Shown here: piece by piece, positions 15,918 through 24,456 of the stretch
Position numbering within the stretch: position 1 is the stretch's first letter
Layout: each line of letters opens with the position of its first letter
NCBI GenBank assembly: GCA_013393415.1
Contig: JABXHI010000034.1
Location: 1-47,189 of the forward strand
Source: Micrococcaceae bacterium
GTDB taxonomy: Bacteria; Actinomycetota; Actinomycetes; Actinomycetales; Micrococcaceae
DNA length: 47,189 bases
Direction: 5' to 3'
Notes under the pieces: generated by a model
Told to the model about the DNA's origin: nothing
Database searches by the model: none
What the model saw: only the letters and a program-made list of their open reading frames with translations
Program-made: the position numbers and the translations under genes

Positions 15918-18015
15918 GCGAAGCGGGCTCCTGTTCGGTGGCGGCCATGCGTGCGAAGTAGTCGTTGAGTTCGTCTAGGTCTGTATCGCCGAGCCGATCG
16001 ACGCGTTCATCGCGACGTTTGGTACGTTGCATGTCGTCTTGGCGCCACCGGTACAGTACGATCAGGGCCATGCCCACGGTAGGGAACTCACCGGTCCCCC
16101 ACATAATCAAACCACCAAGTTGTTGGTCTTCTAAAGCCGACGGACCCCAGTCTCTACCGATGGATGAAAACCAGTCGGCAAGCAATAAGGACTCTCCGCC
16201 GGTCAGCGAAATAGCGATGAAGGCGTGGAAGACCATGGTGGCGATCAGTATGATCAGGCGCAATGGATAGGCTGGCCTATTGGGCAGCGGGTCGATGCCG
16301 ATCATCACGGAAGCGAAGATGAACCCGGTCAGCAAGAAGTGGGTATTCATCCACTCGTGCCCGATGTGATAGCTCAACGCAAACTCGAAGACTGGTGTGA
16401 AGTAGAAGATCACCAGGGAGCCTGCGAAGTTGACAGCGGCGAAAATCGGGTTTGTGACCACCTTGGCGAACTTGGACTGCAACAGGATCAACATGTATTC
16501 CCGTGGGCCCTTCGTCCCGTCCTTGCGAGACGGCATACTGCGCATGGCCAACGTGATGGGGGCACCCAGCACCAAGAAGATGGGTATCAACATGGTCAGA
16601 ATCATGTGATTGGCCATGTGGGCCGAGAAGAGTACCAGCCCATACATGGCTGGTGCACTCGAGGTGTCCCACAACAAAATGACCAGGCCAATGAAGAAGA
16701 AGATCGTCCTGTTGATCGGCCATTTATCGCCGCGGTCGGCCAGTTTTTTGATGGCACGCAGATACCAGATCGCCAAAAAGATGACGATCGCTATCCAGAG
16801 CCAGTTGAATCGCCATTCGGTGATCCACCGGATAGCGGTAAGTTCGGGTGGCAGCTCGTATTGGGTGGTAATCCGTGCCGGGCTGGCGTCGGGCGGGATT
16901 TCTTCTGGTACCGGTGGGTCCGAATTGGCCAGCAGCACGGCGGTGACCATGACGGCCGCCATAACCACTACTTCGACGGCAATCAGCCGCCACAGTATTT
17001 TCCGAGCATTTTGTGATGGTTGGGTTGTACCGGTCTTCAACCTTGGAATAACACGGGCTCGGTGTGCCAAACCGATGAGCCCCAACACGATGGTCAACAC
17101 CGATTTCAGCACGATCAATTGACCATACGGGACCAACAGGTCATCGAGACTTTCAATGCGAATGGCAGCGTTGGCGATACCTGATGCGGCCACCAGGACG
17201 ATGGCAATACCCGCGACGGCAGAGTAGCGGCTCAAGACCGTATAAACCAATGGTTGCGTATTGTTCTTTTGTGCCTTCGATTTCAGCTGTGCCGTGCCGG
17301 TGAGTGTCGGGGCAAGCATAGCCAACAGCACCAGCCCGCCAATCCACAACAGCACACCTAGGAGGTGTAATCCAATGGAGTTCACTGCGGCGAAGTGATC
17401 ATCACCGCCTGAGTCATGAGACACCAGCGCTAACGGAATCACCCCGACAAGGGTGAGTCCTGCACCCCATGCCATGCCGGTCGTGGAACGGAAAGCAAAA
17501 ATTAGGCTCGTCACGACGGCGGCAATGATGGTCATCCAGAACCAGGCGCGACCAACCGCGATGGCCAGCACGTAGTCGAGCAGGCCGTCCGAGAAACCAT
17601 CAGATACGTTGACGGGCATACCGGCTATATCAGAATAGGTGAAAACTATTTGAGCCAGCGCGCTAAGGGTCCAGATGACGGCTGAAACGCTGGCGATTTT
17701 AACGCTACGAGTGTACGCCGGGTGTTCTTCAGCGTCGTCGGCGGCTTGTTTCCCGCGACGTGGCATTTTTGTCCAACGCGGCAATATAATCGCTGCAAAC
17801 ATGAGCGCACCGAAGGTCAACGCCCAGGCCATGTTGTGAATGGATTTCGTCGCGGGCAGGGCCCAACGGGTCAGTGCACCGGGATCCGAGAGTTCTTGGA
17901 CCCCGGTGACGCCCGATTGGATACCGATGACGATCAAAAACACCACGCCGGTGATCACCGAGACGGGCCAAAGCCAATTCGGTGCAGGTGTGGTTTGTTT
18001 ATCGGTTTTCGTCAA
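15901..18015 (-). CDS. CopD-CtaG fusion membrane protein
   Basis: A 704-residue polytopic protein. The N-terminal half (about 10-400) has eight or so helices like CopD/YcnJ copper import proteins, with a His-containing loop (ALVSHDSGGDDHFAAVNSIGLHLLG). The C-terminal half (about 430-680) matches the CtaG caa3 oxidase assembly family, with histidines in FSAHMANHMI, LSYHIGHEWMNTHFLL and VFHAF. It is expected to move copper across the membrane toward cytochrome oxidase. The start is the TTG at 18015, supported by AAGGAG 5 bases upstream; a longer frame to 18120 would overlap the peroxidase gene. It lies directly after the DyP gene. Confidence 0.85.
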   Translation of the reverse strand: MTKTDKQTTPAPNWLWPVSVITGVVFLIVIGIQSGVTGVQELSDPGALTRWALPATKSIHNMAWALTFGALMFAAIILPRWTKMPRRGKQAADDAEEHPAYTRSVKIASVSAVIWTLSALAQIVFTYSDIAGMPVNVSDGFSDGLLDYVLAIAVGRAWFWMTIIAAVVTSLIFAFRSTTGMAWGAGLTLVGVIPLALVSHDSGGDDHFAAVNSIGLHLLGVLLWIGGLVLLAMLAPTLTGTAQLKSKAQKNNTQPLVYTVLSRYSAVAGIAIVLVAASGIANAAIRIESLDDLLVPYGQLIVLKSVLTIVLGLIGLAHRARVIPRLKTGTTQPSQNARKILWRLIAVEVVVMAAVMVTAVLLANSDPPVPEEIPPDASPARITTQYELPPELTAIRWITEWRFNWLWIAIVIFLAIWYLRAIKKLADRGDKWPINRTIFFFIGLVILLWDTSSAPAMYGLVLFSAHMANHMILTMLIPIFLVLGAPITLAMRSMPSRKDGTKGPREYMLILLQSKFAKVVTNPIFAAVNFAGSLVIFYFTPVFEFALSYHIGHEWMNTHFLLTGFIFASVMIGIDPLPNRPAYPLRLIILIATMVFHAFIAISLTGGESLLLADWFSSIGRDWGPSALEDQQLGGLIMWGTGEFPTVGMALIVLYRWRQDDMQRTKRRDERVDRLGDTDLDELNDYFARMAATEQEPASHDQNG

Positions 18016-18032
18016 CGGTGCTCCTTGAACAA

Positions 18033-19379
18033 TCAGGCGAAGAGTTCTTCGCCGATAAAGCCACCCTCTTGGCAACCAGGAGGGATAGCAAATACTGCGG
18101 AACCAACGGGTATGGTCCACAGGTTGAGGTGGTCAGATTCGGCGAGCCGATCTTGTACCGGGATGTATTGCTGGTCAACGTCGCATTGGAACGCAACGAA
18201 GATCCGTCCGGTTTCAGAGATCCCAGTTTGACCATAGAGTTCGTTGCCCGAACTCGACGGTTCTTCATCATAGTTGTAACTGCGCCGAATCATGGCCTCG
18301 TCCGAGTCACTCGTTCGTGCACGGCGGATATGTGAAATATCGGAGATCACTGGAAAACCGGCAGGACCGATGGCCTCAAAATCTGGTTCATCATGCTCAT
18401 TCTGACCCGTTAATGGTGCACCAGAACCAAGTTTTCGTCCAATGACATCCTCCTGCGCAGGACGATCCAATTCATCCCACTCATCAACGTTCATCGCGAT
18501 GCGTCGAATCACCATTGAGGTACCATTTTCGATCCACGGTTGCAGATCCTTGGTACCGTTCCCGTCGCCCTCGCCGACACCCCAGACGATACGTTCCGTC
18601 TCGATCGAGTCTTGTGCCGAGTTGGTCGACCCGTCCACCTGACCGAACAGGTTGCGCACGGTGGTCCCTTCCGGATGCGACGCGCGTGCGTGCGTAAACC
18701 CGTTTTGGATCCACGCGACCGAGGCGAACGCTCGAGCATCCTTGAGCAGCATGCGCCGGGCATGAGCCACCGACATTGCGTCGTCACCCTGGACTTGGAT
18801 GATTACATCTCCGCCGGTAAAGGCCGGGTCAAGCTGATCGATGCCGTACTCAGGCAAGGGCTTGAGCCAAGACGGCTTCAAGCTCGAATTCGTTCGCTCA
18901 AACACCTCAGAACCGAAGCCGAAGGTAACGGTTAATCGTGCAGGCGCTGCAGCCAACTCTTCATCAAGGTCTGCTAAAGCACCTCTGCCCTGTGTAAGTC
19001 GAGCAGCGTCGTCGGTCAGTAACCGCATCATTGCAGCGATTCGATCAGCGTCGGAATCGTCATGGAGATTGAGTCCAATGAAGATGCCGTGTGCCTGTAT
19101 CGGCGAATCGATGCCAGCTTGGCGAGCACCATAAAACGATACCGTATCTGTGCCATAGGGCTGAGAAACAGACACTTTGGTGTTCGCCACTCCGGGGCTA
19201 ACGCTCACAGTTTGCTGCAGTTCACCGGGAGCGGCTGGTGCCCCGGTCGATGCAACGGAATATCCTCCTGCTGCACCGACCAAGCCACCGCCGATGACAC
19301 CCCCGGCGCCCAACAACACACCCCGCCGTGAAACATCTTTCGAAAGACGCTGCTTGGCAGATTTTTTGTTATTGGTCAC
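18033..19379 (-). CDS. Tat-exported DyP-type haem peroxidase
   Basis: A 448-residue peroxidase of the DyP/EfeB family. The N-terminus carries a twin-arginine signal (VSRRGVLLGAGG) and a hydrophobic stretch, so it is exported folded with haem. The family's distal GxxDG motif appears as FGQVDGSTN and the proximal haem His as ISHIRRAR; ENGTSMVIRRIAMNVDEW is the conserved core. The GTG at 19379 with AGGAGAGGA upstream is preferred; a TTG at 19403 that overlaps the previous stop is also possible. It stands between PCuAC and CopD-CtaG genes, as is common in actinobacteria, pointing to oxidative or metal handling at the envelope. Confidence 0.9.
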   Translation of the reverse strand: MTNNKKSAKQRLSKDVSRRGVLLGAGGVIGGGLVGAAGGYSVASTGAPAAPGELQQTVSVSPGVANTKVSVSQPYGTDTVSFYGARQAGIDSPIQAHGIFIGLNLHDDSDADRIAAMMRLLTDDAARLTQGRGALADLDEELAAAPARLTVTFGFGSEVFERTNSSLKPSWLKPLPEYGIDQLDPAFTGGDVIIQVQGDDAMSVAHARRMLLKDARAFASVAWIQNGFTHARASHPEGTTVRNLFGQVDGSTNSAQDSIETERIVWGVGEGDGNGTKDLQPWIENGTSMVIRRIAMNVDEWDELDRPAQEDVIGRKLGSGAPLTGQNEHDEPDFEAIGPAGFPVISDISHIRRARTSDSDEAMIRRSYNYDEEPSSSGNELYGQTGISETGRIFVAFQCDVDQQYIPVQDRLAESDHLNLWTIPVGSAVFAIPPGCQEGGFIGEELFA

Positions 19380-19399
19380 TGGGTTTCGTGTTCCTCTCC

Positions 19400-19975
19400 T
19401 CAATGATCATGTTCAGCATCTTCTGCACCGTGGCCCTCATGCCCATCATCTTCTATATCGCCGTAATTCTCTTGAGCACCTACGTACTCTTTGGCAATGA
19501 ATTCGATGGACTGCGTTTCACCGTTTTCGAGTTCCAGGGTGATCTCGATGGGATCTCCCGGATTGATTTCTTCAGCGAGCTCCATGAGCATGACGTGGTC
19601 TTCTCCGGGATTGAGTTCGTATGTCTCATCCGCGGCTACTGGGAAGCCACCTTCTTTTTCCTGCATCAGGTTCACGCCACCGTTATCCACGACCTCGTGC
19701 AGTTCTACCACGTCGGCAATCTCGGCTTCGGCACCAATGATGGTTTGTTCCTCGCCGGACACGTTCGTCAGGTGTGCGAAGGCTCCCGTCATGGTGTGGT
19801 CGCTGGATTCGTCGAGGCTTTCTTCCGTTGCCTTGATCCATGGATCTTCCACGGTGAAGATCTCGCCGTTTGCGCTCTGTTCACCAGTCGCATCGGCTTG
19901 ATCCTCTGAGCCGCATCCGGCGAGCACGAGCCCAGCCACGGCCGTCGTTGCAAATAATGGGACAAGTTTCTTCAT
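19400..19975 (-). CDS. PCuAC copper chaperone lipoprotein
   Basis: A 191-residue periplasmic-side Cu(I) chaperone. The signal peptide ends in a lipobox LAGC (Cys21). The copper ligands fit H-x10-M-x22-H-x-M: His93, Met104, His127 and Met129. A His-rich C-terminal tail (HEGHGAEDAEHDH) may hold extra metal. PCuAC proteins deliver copper to the CuA or CuB site of cytochrome c oxidase, consistent with its place between copC and the CtaG-containing gene. The stop overlaps the possible TTG start of the peroxidase gene by 4 bases. Confidence 0.92.
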   Translation of the reverse strand: MKKLVPLFATTAVAGLVLAGCGSEDQADATGEQSANGEIFTVEDPWIKATEESLDESSDHTMTGAFAHLTNVSGEEQTIIGAEAEIADVVELHEVVDNGGVNLMQEKEGGFPVAADETYELNPGEDHVMLMELAEEINPGDPIEITLELENGETQSIEFIAKEYVGAQENYGDIEDDGHEGHGAEDAEHDH

Positions 19976-19984
19976 GATATTTTC

Positions 19985-20644
19985 CTACAAGTTCTCGTCG
20001 CCTGCCGAGCCATCGGAATGTTGGTCGGTGCGGCTGCCGCGCAGCAGGAAAAACACGATTCCCACTACTACGACTACGCCAAGGCCGCCGACAGTCCAGA
20101 CCCACGCAGGAATCGACTCGATGGTATTTTCATCGGCTGGTTCATCTGCGTTTGACGTGGCTTGGGAATCATTGTCGGAATTGGTCGCTTCTTCCGAAGC
20201 ACCCGAGGCTGCTTCAGCACAGTCTGCTGGGGTGCCTTCTTCTGGCGCACTTGGATCAGCATTAGTGAAGCTGAAGCTTTCTTCAGCGGTATGGCCATCT
20301 GAGTACACGACTCGGTAGGCCACGGTGTAATCGCCCTGAGGCAACCCTTCACATACTGGGATGGCAAGATCATAGCCCTCCACAACCGCTTCACCGTCCT
20401 GCCACTGATTGCCTTGTGCATCCGTGACGCGAATCAGATTCGTCAGACCTTCACCGCTGAGCGGTTGACCAGAGAATTGTAACCGGATCTCTTCGGGTGT
20501 CGTTTCTACGGTCGAGTCGATTTCCGGCGTTGAGTCTGTAAGAACGTCGTGGGCGTTGGCAACTTGTGGCGCGAGGAGCAGTCCAAGTGCGGTGAAAAGG
20601 GCGGCGAAGATCACGCCGATCTGTGTGCTTACGGTTTTTTGCAT
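19985..20644 (-). CDS. copC: CopC copper-binding protein
   Basis: A 219-residue exported protein: signal peptide ending ANA, then mature His1 (HDVLTDSTP), which is the amino-terminal Cu(II) ligand of CopC, and the second conserved block YSDGHTAEESF. A Ser/Glu/Asp-rich linker and one C-terminal membrane helix (about 181-203) hold the domain at the outer face. Probably gives copper to the CopD half of the protein encoded at 15901-18015. AGGAAG lies just before the ATG. It is 9 bases upstream of the PCuAC gene. Confidence 0.92.
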   Translation of the reverse strand: MQKTVSTQIGVIFAALFTALGLLLAPQVANAHDVLTDSTPEIDSTVETTPEEIRLQFSGQPLSGEGLTNLIRVTDAQGNQWQDGEAVVEGYDLAIPVCEGLPQGDYTVAYRVVYSDGHTAEESFSFTNADPSAPEEGTPADCAEAASGASEEATNSDNDSQATSNADEPADENTIESIPAWVWTVGGLGVVVVVGIVFFLLRGSRTDQHSDGSAGDENL

Positions 20645-20717
20645 TCTTCCTCCCCAAGTTCAGGCTTGGGTCATTACAACGATTGCGGGAGGGCCAGTTC
20701 CCGCGGGGAGTCCACGT

Positions 20718-21383
20718 CTATGCACATACCGGCGGACCACGTATCGAACATGTTTGGGAGGGATCTATCGGAGAGGGGATCCACATCCGAGAGACGGGTT
20801 GAATCGTCTTGGGGCGCGGCATGCTGACTGGCTGTGTGGCAAGCACGAGACGCGGCGGTACCAGGAGTAACCAACCGACGATGGCCACAAGACAACGCTC
20901 TCCAAAGACGGTGGCACCTGCGGTCAGCACTGCGGCAGCAATGTGTGCCAGCAGCATCGCTATGTCTGCTGCTGCGGAGGAATGTATAGCTGCTCCACCA
21001 TGAGAGTGCACGGCATGCGCGGTGTGCTCTTCGAGACCGGGGAGATGTCCGTGATGATGACCGTGCGGGTCCTGGACGGTCGGCACACCGGTATACGGCA
21101 ATGAATATAGGCCGTGGAATACGAACTGGCCGATGACGGTCGCTGACATCGTTGACCAAGTCGAGATCCGTTTACCCGCCAAAGCGACAGCGATGGGCGC
21201 AGTGATGGCAACAGAAAAAACCAGGAGCTCTACGGGGATGGCATCCACAGACCCGTGCATCATCGAATGTGCGGCCTGGTGTCCGCCGGCTGCAAAGAGC
21301 ACCGCCAGGACAGCAACGACCCAGCCACGTGCCAACCGAGCAACACCGGATACACGGCTGTTCGGCACAGCAATATCCGACAT
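20718..21383 (-). CDS. His-rich multi-pass membrane protein of the copper operon
   Basis: A 221-residue protein with about four or five hydrophobic helices (about 20-33, 50-70, 80-98, 132-150, 153-172) and a His-rich loop (about 107-129, including DPHGHHHGHLP and HTAHAVHSHGG). Histidines in the first external part (GGHQAAHSMMHG) could also bind metal. AGGAG precedes the ATG. It heads the copC-PCuAC-DyP-CtaG run, 73 bases upstream of copC, so copper or haem transport is a reasonable guess; no family is recognised. Confidence 0.7.
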   Translation of the reverse strand: MSDIAVPNSRVSGVARLARGWVVAVLAVLFAAGGHQAAHSMMHGSVDAIPVELLVFSVAITAPIAVALAGKRISTWSTMSATVIGQFVFHGLYSLPYTGVPTVQDPHGHHHGHLPGLEEHTAHAVHSHGGAAIHSSAAADIAMLLAHIAAAVLTAGATVFGERCLVAIVGWLLLVPPRLVLATQPVSMPRPKTIQPVSRMWIPSPIDPSQTCSIRGPPVCA

Positions 21384-21490
21384 ACACTCTCCTGGTGGGA
21401 AGCGCTACATACGCGCCAAACGTTACTTTAGGTGATCACACCCAGAGACATTCTACCCTGTGTAGAACTGGCATGTTTCTTAATTGCGAA

Positions 21491-21514
21491 ACGCCCCGGT
21501 CGATACCGGGGCGT
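21491..21514 (-). terminator. Terminator of the HU gene
   Basis: ACGCCCCGGT (21491-21500) and ACCGGGGCGT (21505-21514) form a perfect 10-bp stem with a CGAT loop, 23 bases beyond the HU stop on the - strand and followed by TTCGCAATTAAG. Confidence 0.85.
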
Positions 21515-21537
21515 CGCTGTTCTACGGAGAACTAAGC

Positions 21538-21828
21538 TTATTTATTCTCGCCAGTGGCGGCAGCTTTCAGTTTAGAACCAGCGGAAAGTTTCACACCGTG
21601 ACCAGCTGGGATTTCGATTGCTTCACCGGTACGTGGGTTACGACCGGTACGTGCTGCACGGTTGGTGCGTTCTACTGAGAACCAGCCTGGGATGGTGATT
21701 TTTTCGCCTTTGGAAACCTGCGAGGAGAAAACCTCGAATACGGCGTCCAGCACACCATTCACTGCGGTAGCAGAGTTGCCTGATTTCTCAGCGACTGCTG
21801 CAACAAGTTCACTGCGGTTCATAGCCAT
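21538..21828 (-). CDS. hup: HU-family nucleoid DNA-binding protein
   Basis: A 96-residue histone-like protein that bends DNA and compacts the nucleoid as a dimer. The family pattern is clear: NRSELVAAVAEKSG at the N-terminus, the GEKITIPGWFSVERTNRAAR beta-arm and GRNPRTGEAIEIPAG with the intercalating Pro. It has no Lys/Ala-rich tail as in mycobacterial HupB. AGGAGG directly precedes the ATG at 21828. The long AT-rich stretch 21829-22041 upstream probably contains its strong promoter; no exact boxes are assigned. Confidence 0.97.
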   Translation of the reverse strand: MAMNRSELVAAVAEKSGNSATAVNGVLDAVFEVFSSQVSKGEKITIPGWFSVERTNRAARTGRNPRTGEAIEIPAGHGVKLSAGSKLKAAATGENK

Positions 21829-22041
21829 ATGTCCTCCTGGACGTTTGGTTGTTTTAAACCCGACGTTCGCCGAGCTTCTCTGGGAAAAGCTACCACCAAT
21901 GGCGCAGTTTGTGGCGCTTTTAAGGGCGATTTTTACGGAATTTCGCGGGAATACGCGTTTTTCGAGCAAAAAGTAGCTGAAAATCCAGCTTGTTCCCAGC
22001 AAAGACACCGTTTTGTGCAACCTTAATGCATCCGTCTAAGG

Positions 22042-22060
22042 CCAGCATCACAGGTGCTGG
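22042..22060 (-). terminator. Possible weak terminator after the pseudo-exonuclease gene
   Basis: CCAGCA (22042-22047) and TGCTGG (22055-22060) make a 6-bp stem, lengthened by flanking GGCC/GGCC with bulges. It is 25 bases past the stop of the - strand gene but has no T-run. Confidence 0.35.
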
Positions 22061-22084
22061 GAGGCCCGAGGGATGATCGCAGAA

Positions 22085-23584
22085 TTAGTTGTTACGAAAG
22101 CTTTGATAACTGATCGTGGTCATCAATACGCTCAGCAACGTCACCGCACCCGTCAAAATGACTCCGGCGATTTTTGCTTCAAGCATCAGGGCGTTATCGG
22201 TAAAGAAGAGCAGCCCTGCCATCACCGTGAGCACGAGCCCCACCAGAGCGAGCACTCCGAATGCGAAAATTCCCAGGAAGCCAAAAGTTCGAAGCGCTTT
22301 GGACGAACGTTTGGTACGGTAATCTTTGGCTGAACGCTGAGGGATCTCTACTGCTTCTGCCATCGGCGTGGTGTCCGAAGTCTCCACGAGCGGTGCGTTA
22401 AGCGGCTCCGGTGGAGCAACAGGTTCGTCCGCACCGTCGTCATTGGTCAGCTCTGTTTCGGGCTCGTCAGCAACTTCAGTTGCCGTGGCAGTGGCCACCG
22501 GCAACACTTCGCTATCGGAATCCAAGAACTTTGGACGATCGATCGGTTCCTCTGGTGTCTCCTCGACGGGTTCTTCCAGCTCGGGAGGGTCGTTATCCTC
22601 ACCAGCTAAGAGCTCGTCGGCGGATGCGAGAACGGGCGCCTGCGCTGAGGCATCATCTGCCTCGGTGGGTGTTTCTGCCGCAATTGGTTCGTGAATTGCT
22701 GCTGACTCACCCTGTTCCATCTCCTCGCCGCGTTCTTCTGGCCCGTTAACTTCCTCATCTAGAGGACCAGGGGCCTCTTCTACCCCAGTGAGCTCTTCAG
22801 CGCGGTCAGCCACGTCTGGCTCGTCTGGCTCGGCTGGCTCGGCTGTTGGCTCCTCGAGTGTTTCTTCTGGTTCAGCGTCGACCGGGATGTCGTCTTCCAG
22901 AGGCGCTTGAATATCGATGTCGCCGGCTTGGTCATTATCTCCGTCGAGCTCATCGGCAGCAGGCTCTGTTGGCTCCTGTGGCGTGTCAGCCGGGCTCTCC
23001 TGGGGTTCATCGGGCTGGTCCATGAAACCGATGCCTTCGAAGCCGGTGTGGAGCCCAAGCAATTGGTCTGGTTGTTCATAGAGATCGCCCCAGAGCTCTT
23101 CAACAGTTGTTACACCCTCACGTCGTGCGAGTTCGATGACAATCTGGGTCGTCTGTTCAACGGTGTCACTATCACCATATTCACCAAAAAGATCGAGTGC
23201 TTTTAAGACGGTAGAAAGCTGAAATTCTGGGAGTTCTGGTAAGAATGTTCGTGCCAGTTCGCGACAATCAAGCCAATGGAGATTTGGTGCCGTTTCACCA
23301 ATGACACGACTAGCTGCCTGGAACACTTCTTTGTCTGCATCGTGGTAGTAGCTGACGATTGGCAATTGACCGACCATCATGTTGAGCTGCGATAGTGCGT
23401 CTGCCCAGGTTTTGGCTTTTGGATCCGATGCTTGTGCAGAGGTGGCGGTTGGCGGGATGATCTTCCAGGACGCCACGCGAGTGATGTTACCGTTGACGAG
23501 CTTCACGTAGGCCGCCTGCGAGACCGAGGCGGGGTCTAGGTGCGTGGTCTGCAATTCGAGGGCCACGAAGCTCAAAGCTGACAT
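22085..23584 (-). CDS. Membrane-anchored protein with degenerate DEDDh exonuclease fold
   Basis: A 499-residue protein in three parts. Residues 1-165 resemble a DnaQ/RNase T exonuclease domain (FVALELQTTHLDP near the start, LPIVSYYHDADKEVFQAA, LSTVLKALDLFG). The catalytic D-x-E is replaced by E10-L-Q12, and the last motif has no His/Asp pair, so it is probably inactive. Residues about 180-410 form a very acidic Glu/Pro/Ala linker. Two helices (about 428-452 and 460-485) anchor it with a basic patch (RTKRSSKALR) before them. The ATG at 23584 was chosen because AGAGGGGAGA lies upstream; an in-frame ATG 11 codons earlier is less likely. A binding or scaffold function is inferred. Confidence 0.7.
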   Translation of the reverse strand: MSALSFVALELQTTHLDPASVSQAAYVKLVNGNITRVASWKIIPPTATSAQASDPKAKTWADALSQLNMMVGQLPIVSYYHDADKEVFQAASRVIGETAPNLHWLDCRELARTFLPELPEFQLSTVLKALDLFGEYGDSDTVEQTTQIVIELARREGVTTVEELWGDLYEQPDQLLGLHTGFEGIGFMDQPDEPQESPADTPQEPTEPAADELDGDNDQAGDIDIQAPLEDDIPVDAEPEETLEEPTAEPAEPDEPDVADRAEELTGVEEAPGPLDEEVNGPEERGEEMEQGESAAIHEPIAAETPTEADDASAQAPVLASADELLAGEDNDPPELEEPVEETPEEPIDRPKFLDSDSEVLPVATATATEVADEPETELTNDDGADEPVAPPEPLNAPLVETSDTTPMAEAVEIPQRSAKDYRTKRSSKALRTFGFLGIFAFGVLALVGLVLTVMAGLLFFTDNALMLEAKIAGVILTGAVTLLSVLMTTISYQSFRNN

Positions 23585-23688
23585 AACGGCAATGTCTCCC
23601 CTCTTAACACCGGACATGGCAAGGATATCTTATGCGCGGTCATGACCGTGCAATTTCAAGTCTTGCACAAGCAAAGGTGGAGTTAAAG

Positions 23689-23726
23689 AAAAATCTGGCC
23701 GACGGAAAACCGTCGACCAGATTTTT
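23689..23726 (-). terminator. Terminator of the rpmB-rpmG-rpsN operon
   Basis: A 17-bp stem (23689-23705 with 23710-23726; one mismatch) closes on an AAAA loop. On the - strand it ends in TTTTTCTTT, 15 bases past the rpsN stop. The A/T-rich arms make it effective in both directions. Confidence 0.9.
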
Positions 23727-23740
23727 ACAAGAGGTTGAAT

Positions 23741-24046
23741 TTACCAGGAGGACTTGGTGACGCCTGGTAGTTCACCGCGGTGAGCCATGTCGCGGAGGCG
23801 AACACGGGAGATACCGAATTTCTGCAGGGTACCTCGTGGACGTCCGTCGATAGAGTCACGGTTACGAACACGGACTGGAGAGGCGTCGCGTGGTAGCTTC
23901 TGCAAGCCAACGCGTGCTTCTTCGTGCTGTTCGTCAGTAGCGTTCGGGTCAACCAGCTGTGCTTTCAGCTGTTTGCGACGTTCATCGTAACGAGCAACGA
24001 TTTCTTTACGCTTCTCGTTTTTGGCGATCATAGATTTCTTAGCCAA
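23741..24046 (-). CDS. rpsN: 30S ribosomal protein S14 (zinc-independent form)
   Basis: A 101-residue S14 with the conserved C-terminal segment [20 protein letters not shown]. It lacks the CxxC zinc pairs of the short S14 and is the long, Cys-free paralogue. The TTG start at 24046 has AGGAG 9 bases upstream, placed in the last codons of rpmG. It is the third gene of rpmB-rpmG-rpsN; in many actinobacteria this Cys-free set is induced when zinc is short. No Zur box was recognised upstream, so such control is not shown here. Confidence 0.97.
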   Translation of the reverse strand: MAKKSMIAKNEKRKEIVARYDERRKQLKAQLVDPNATDEQHEEARVGLQKLPRDASPVRVRNRDSIDGRPRGTLQKFGISRVRLRDMAHRGELPGVTKSSW

Positions 24047-24049
24047 TGC

Positions 24050-24217
24050 TTAGCGCTCCTCTCGAAAATCAACGTGTTTGCGGGCTACAGGATCGTATTT
24101 CTTCAACGTAATACGATCTGGGTTGTTGCGGCGGTTCTTACGAGTTACGTAAGTGTAGCCGGTGCCTGCAGTCGATTTCATTTTGATAATGGGGCGCAAG
24201 CCCTTTTCGCGTGCCAT
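24050..24217 (-). CDS. rpmG: 50S ribosomal protein L33 (zinc-independent form)
   Basis: A 55-residue ribosomal protein beginning [13 protein letters not shown] and containing [20 protein letters not shown], the L33 core. No CxxC motifs, so it is the Cys-free paralogue. The ATG at 24217 follows the rpmB stop by 2 bases, and its stop is 3 bases before the rpsN start, so the three genes are tightly coupled. Confidence 0.95.
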   Translation of the reverse strand: MAREKGLRPIIKMKSTAGTGYTYVTRKNRRNNPDRITLKKYDPVARKHVDFREER

Positions 24218-24219
24218 TG

Positions 24220-24456
24220 TTAGAGCTTCACTCCCTTAGCGATGAGTTCTGAAATGACAGAGTCAATGCCGCGGGCGTCAATTACTTTGATGCCGCGTGC
24301 GGATACGTTCAGCGTTACTTTACGACCCAGTGACGGGACGAAGTAGCTTTTCTTTTGAATATTCGGATTAAACCGGCGCTTGGTGCGGCGGTTCGAGTGG
24401 GACACTCTATATCCTGTCCCCGGTCCAGCTCCGGTTACCTGGCAGTGTGCTGCCAT
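24220..24456 (-). CDS. rpmB: 50S ribosomal protein L28
   Basis: A 78-residue L28: [16 protein letters not shown], then [18 protein letters not shown] and the [15 protein letters not shown] block. It has a single Cys and thus no zinc-binding pairs. GAGGAG stands 5 bases before the ATG at 24456. First gene of the ribosomal operon, behind a leader of some 260 bases (24457-24720) with alternative hairpins. Confidence 0.96.
   Translation of the reverse strand: MAAHCQVTGAGPGTGYRVSHSNRRTKRRFNPNIQKKSYFVPSLGRKVTLNVSARGIKVIDARGIDSVISELIAKGVKL

Noticed and set aside
22085-23584. Active DnaQ-type proofreading exonuclease
   Set aside because: Catalytic acidic residues of the first and last motifs are substituted.
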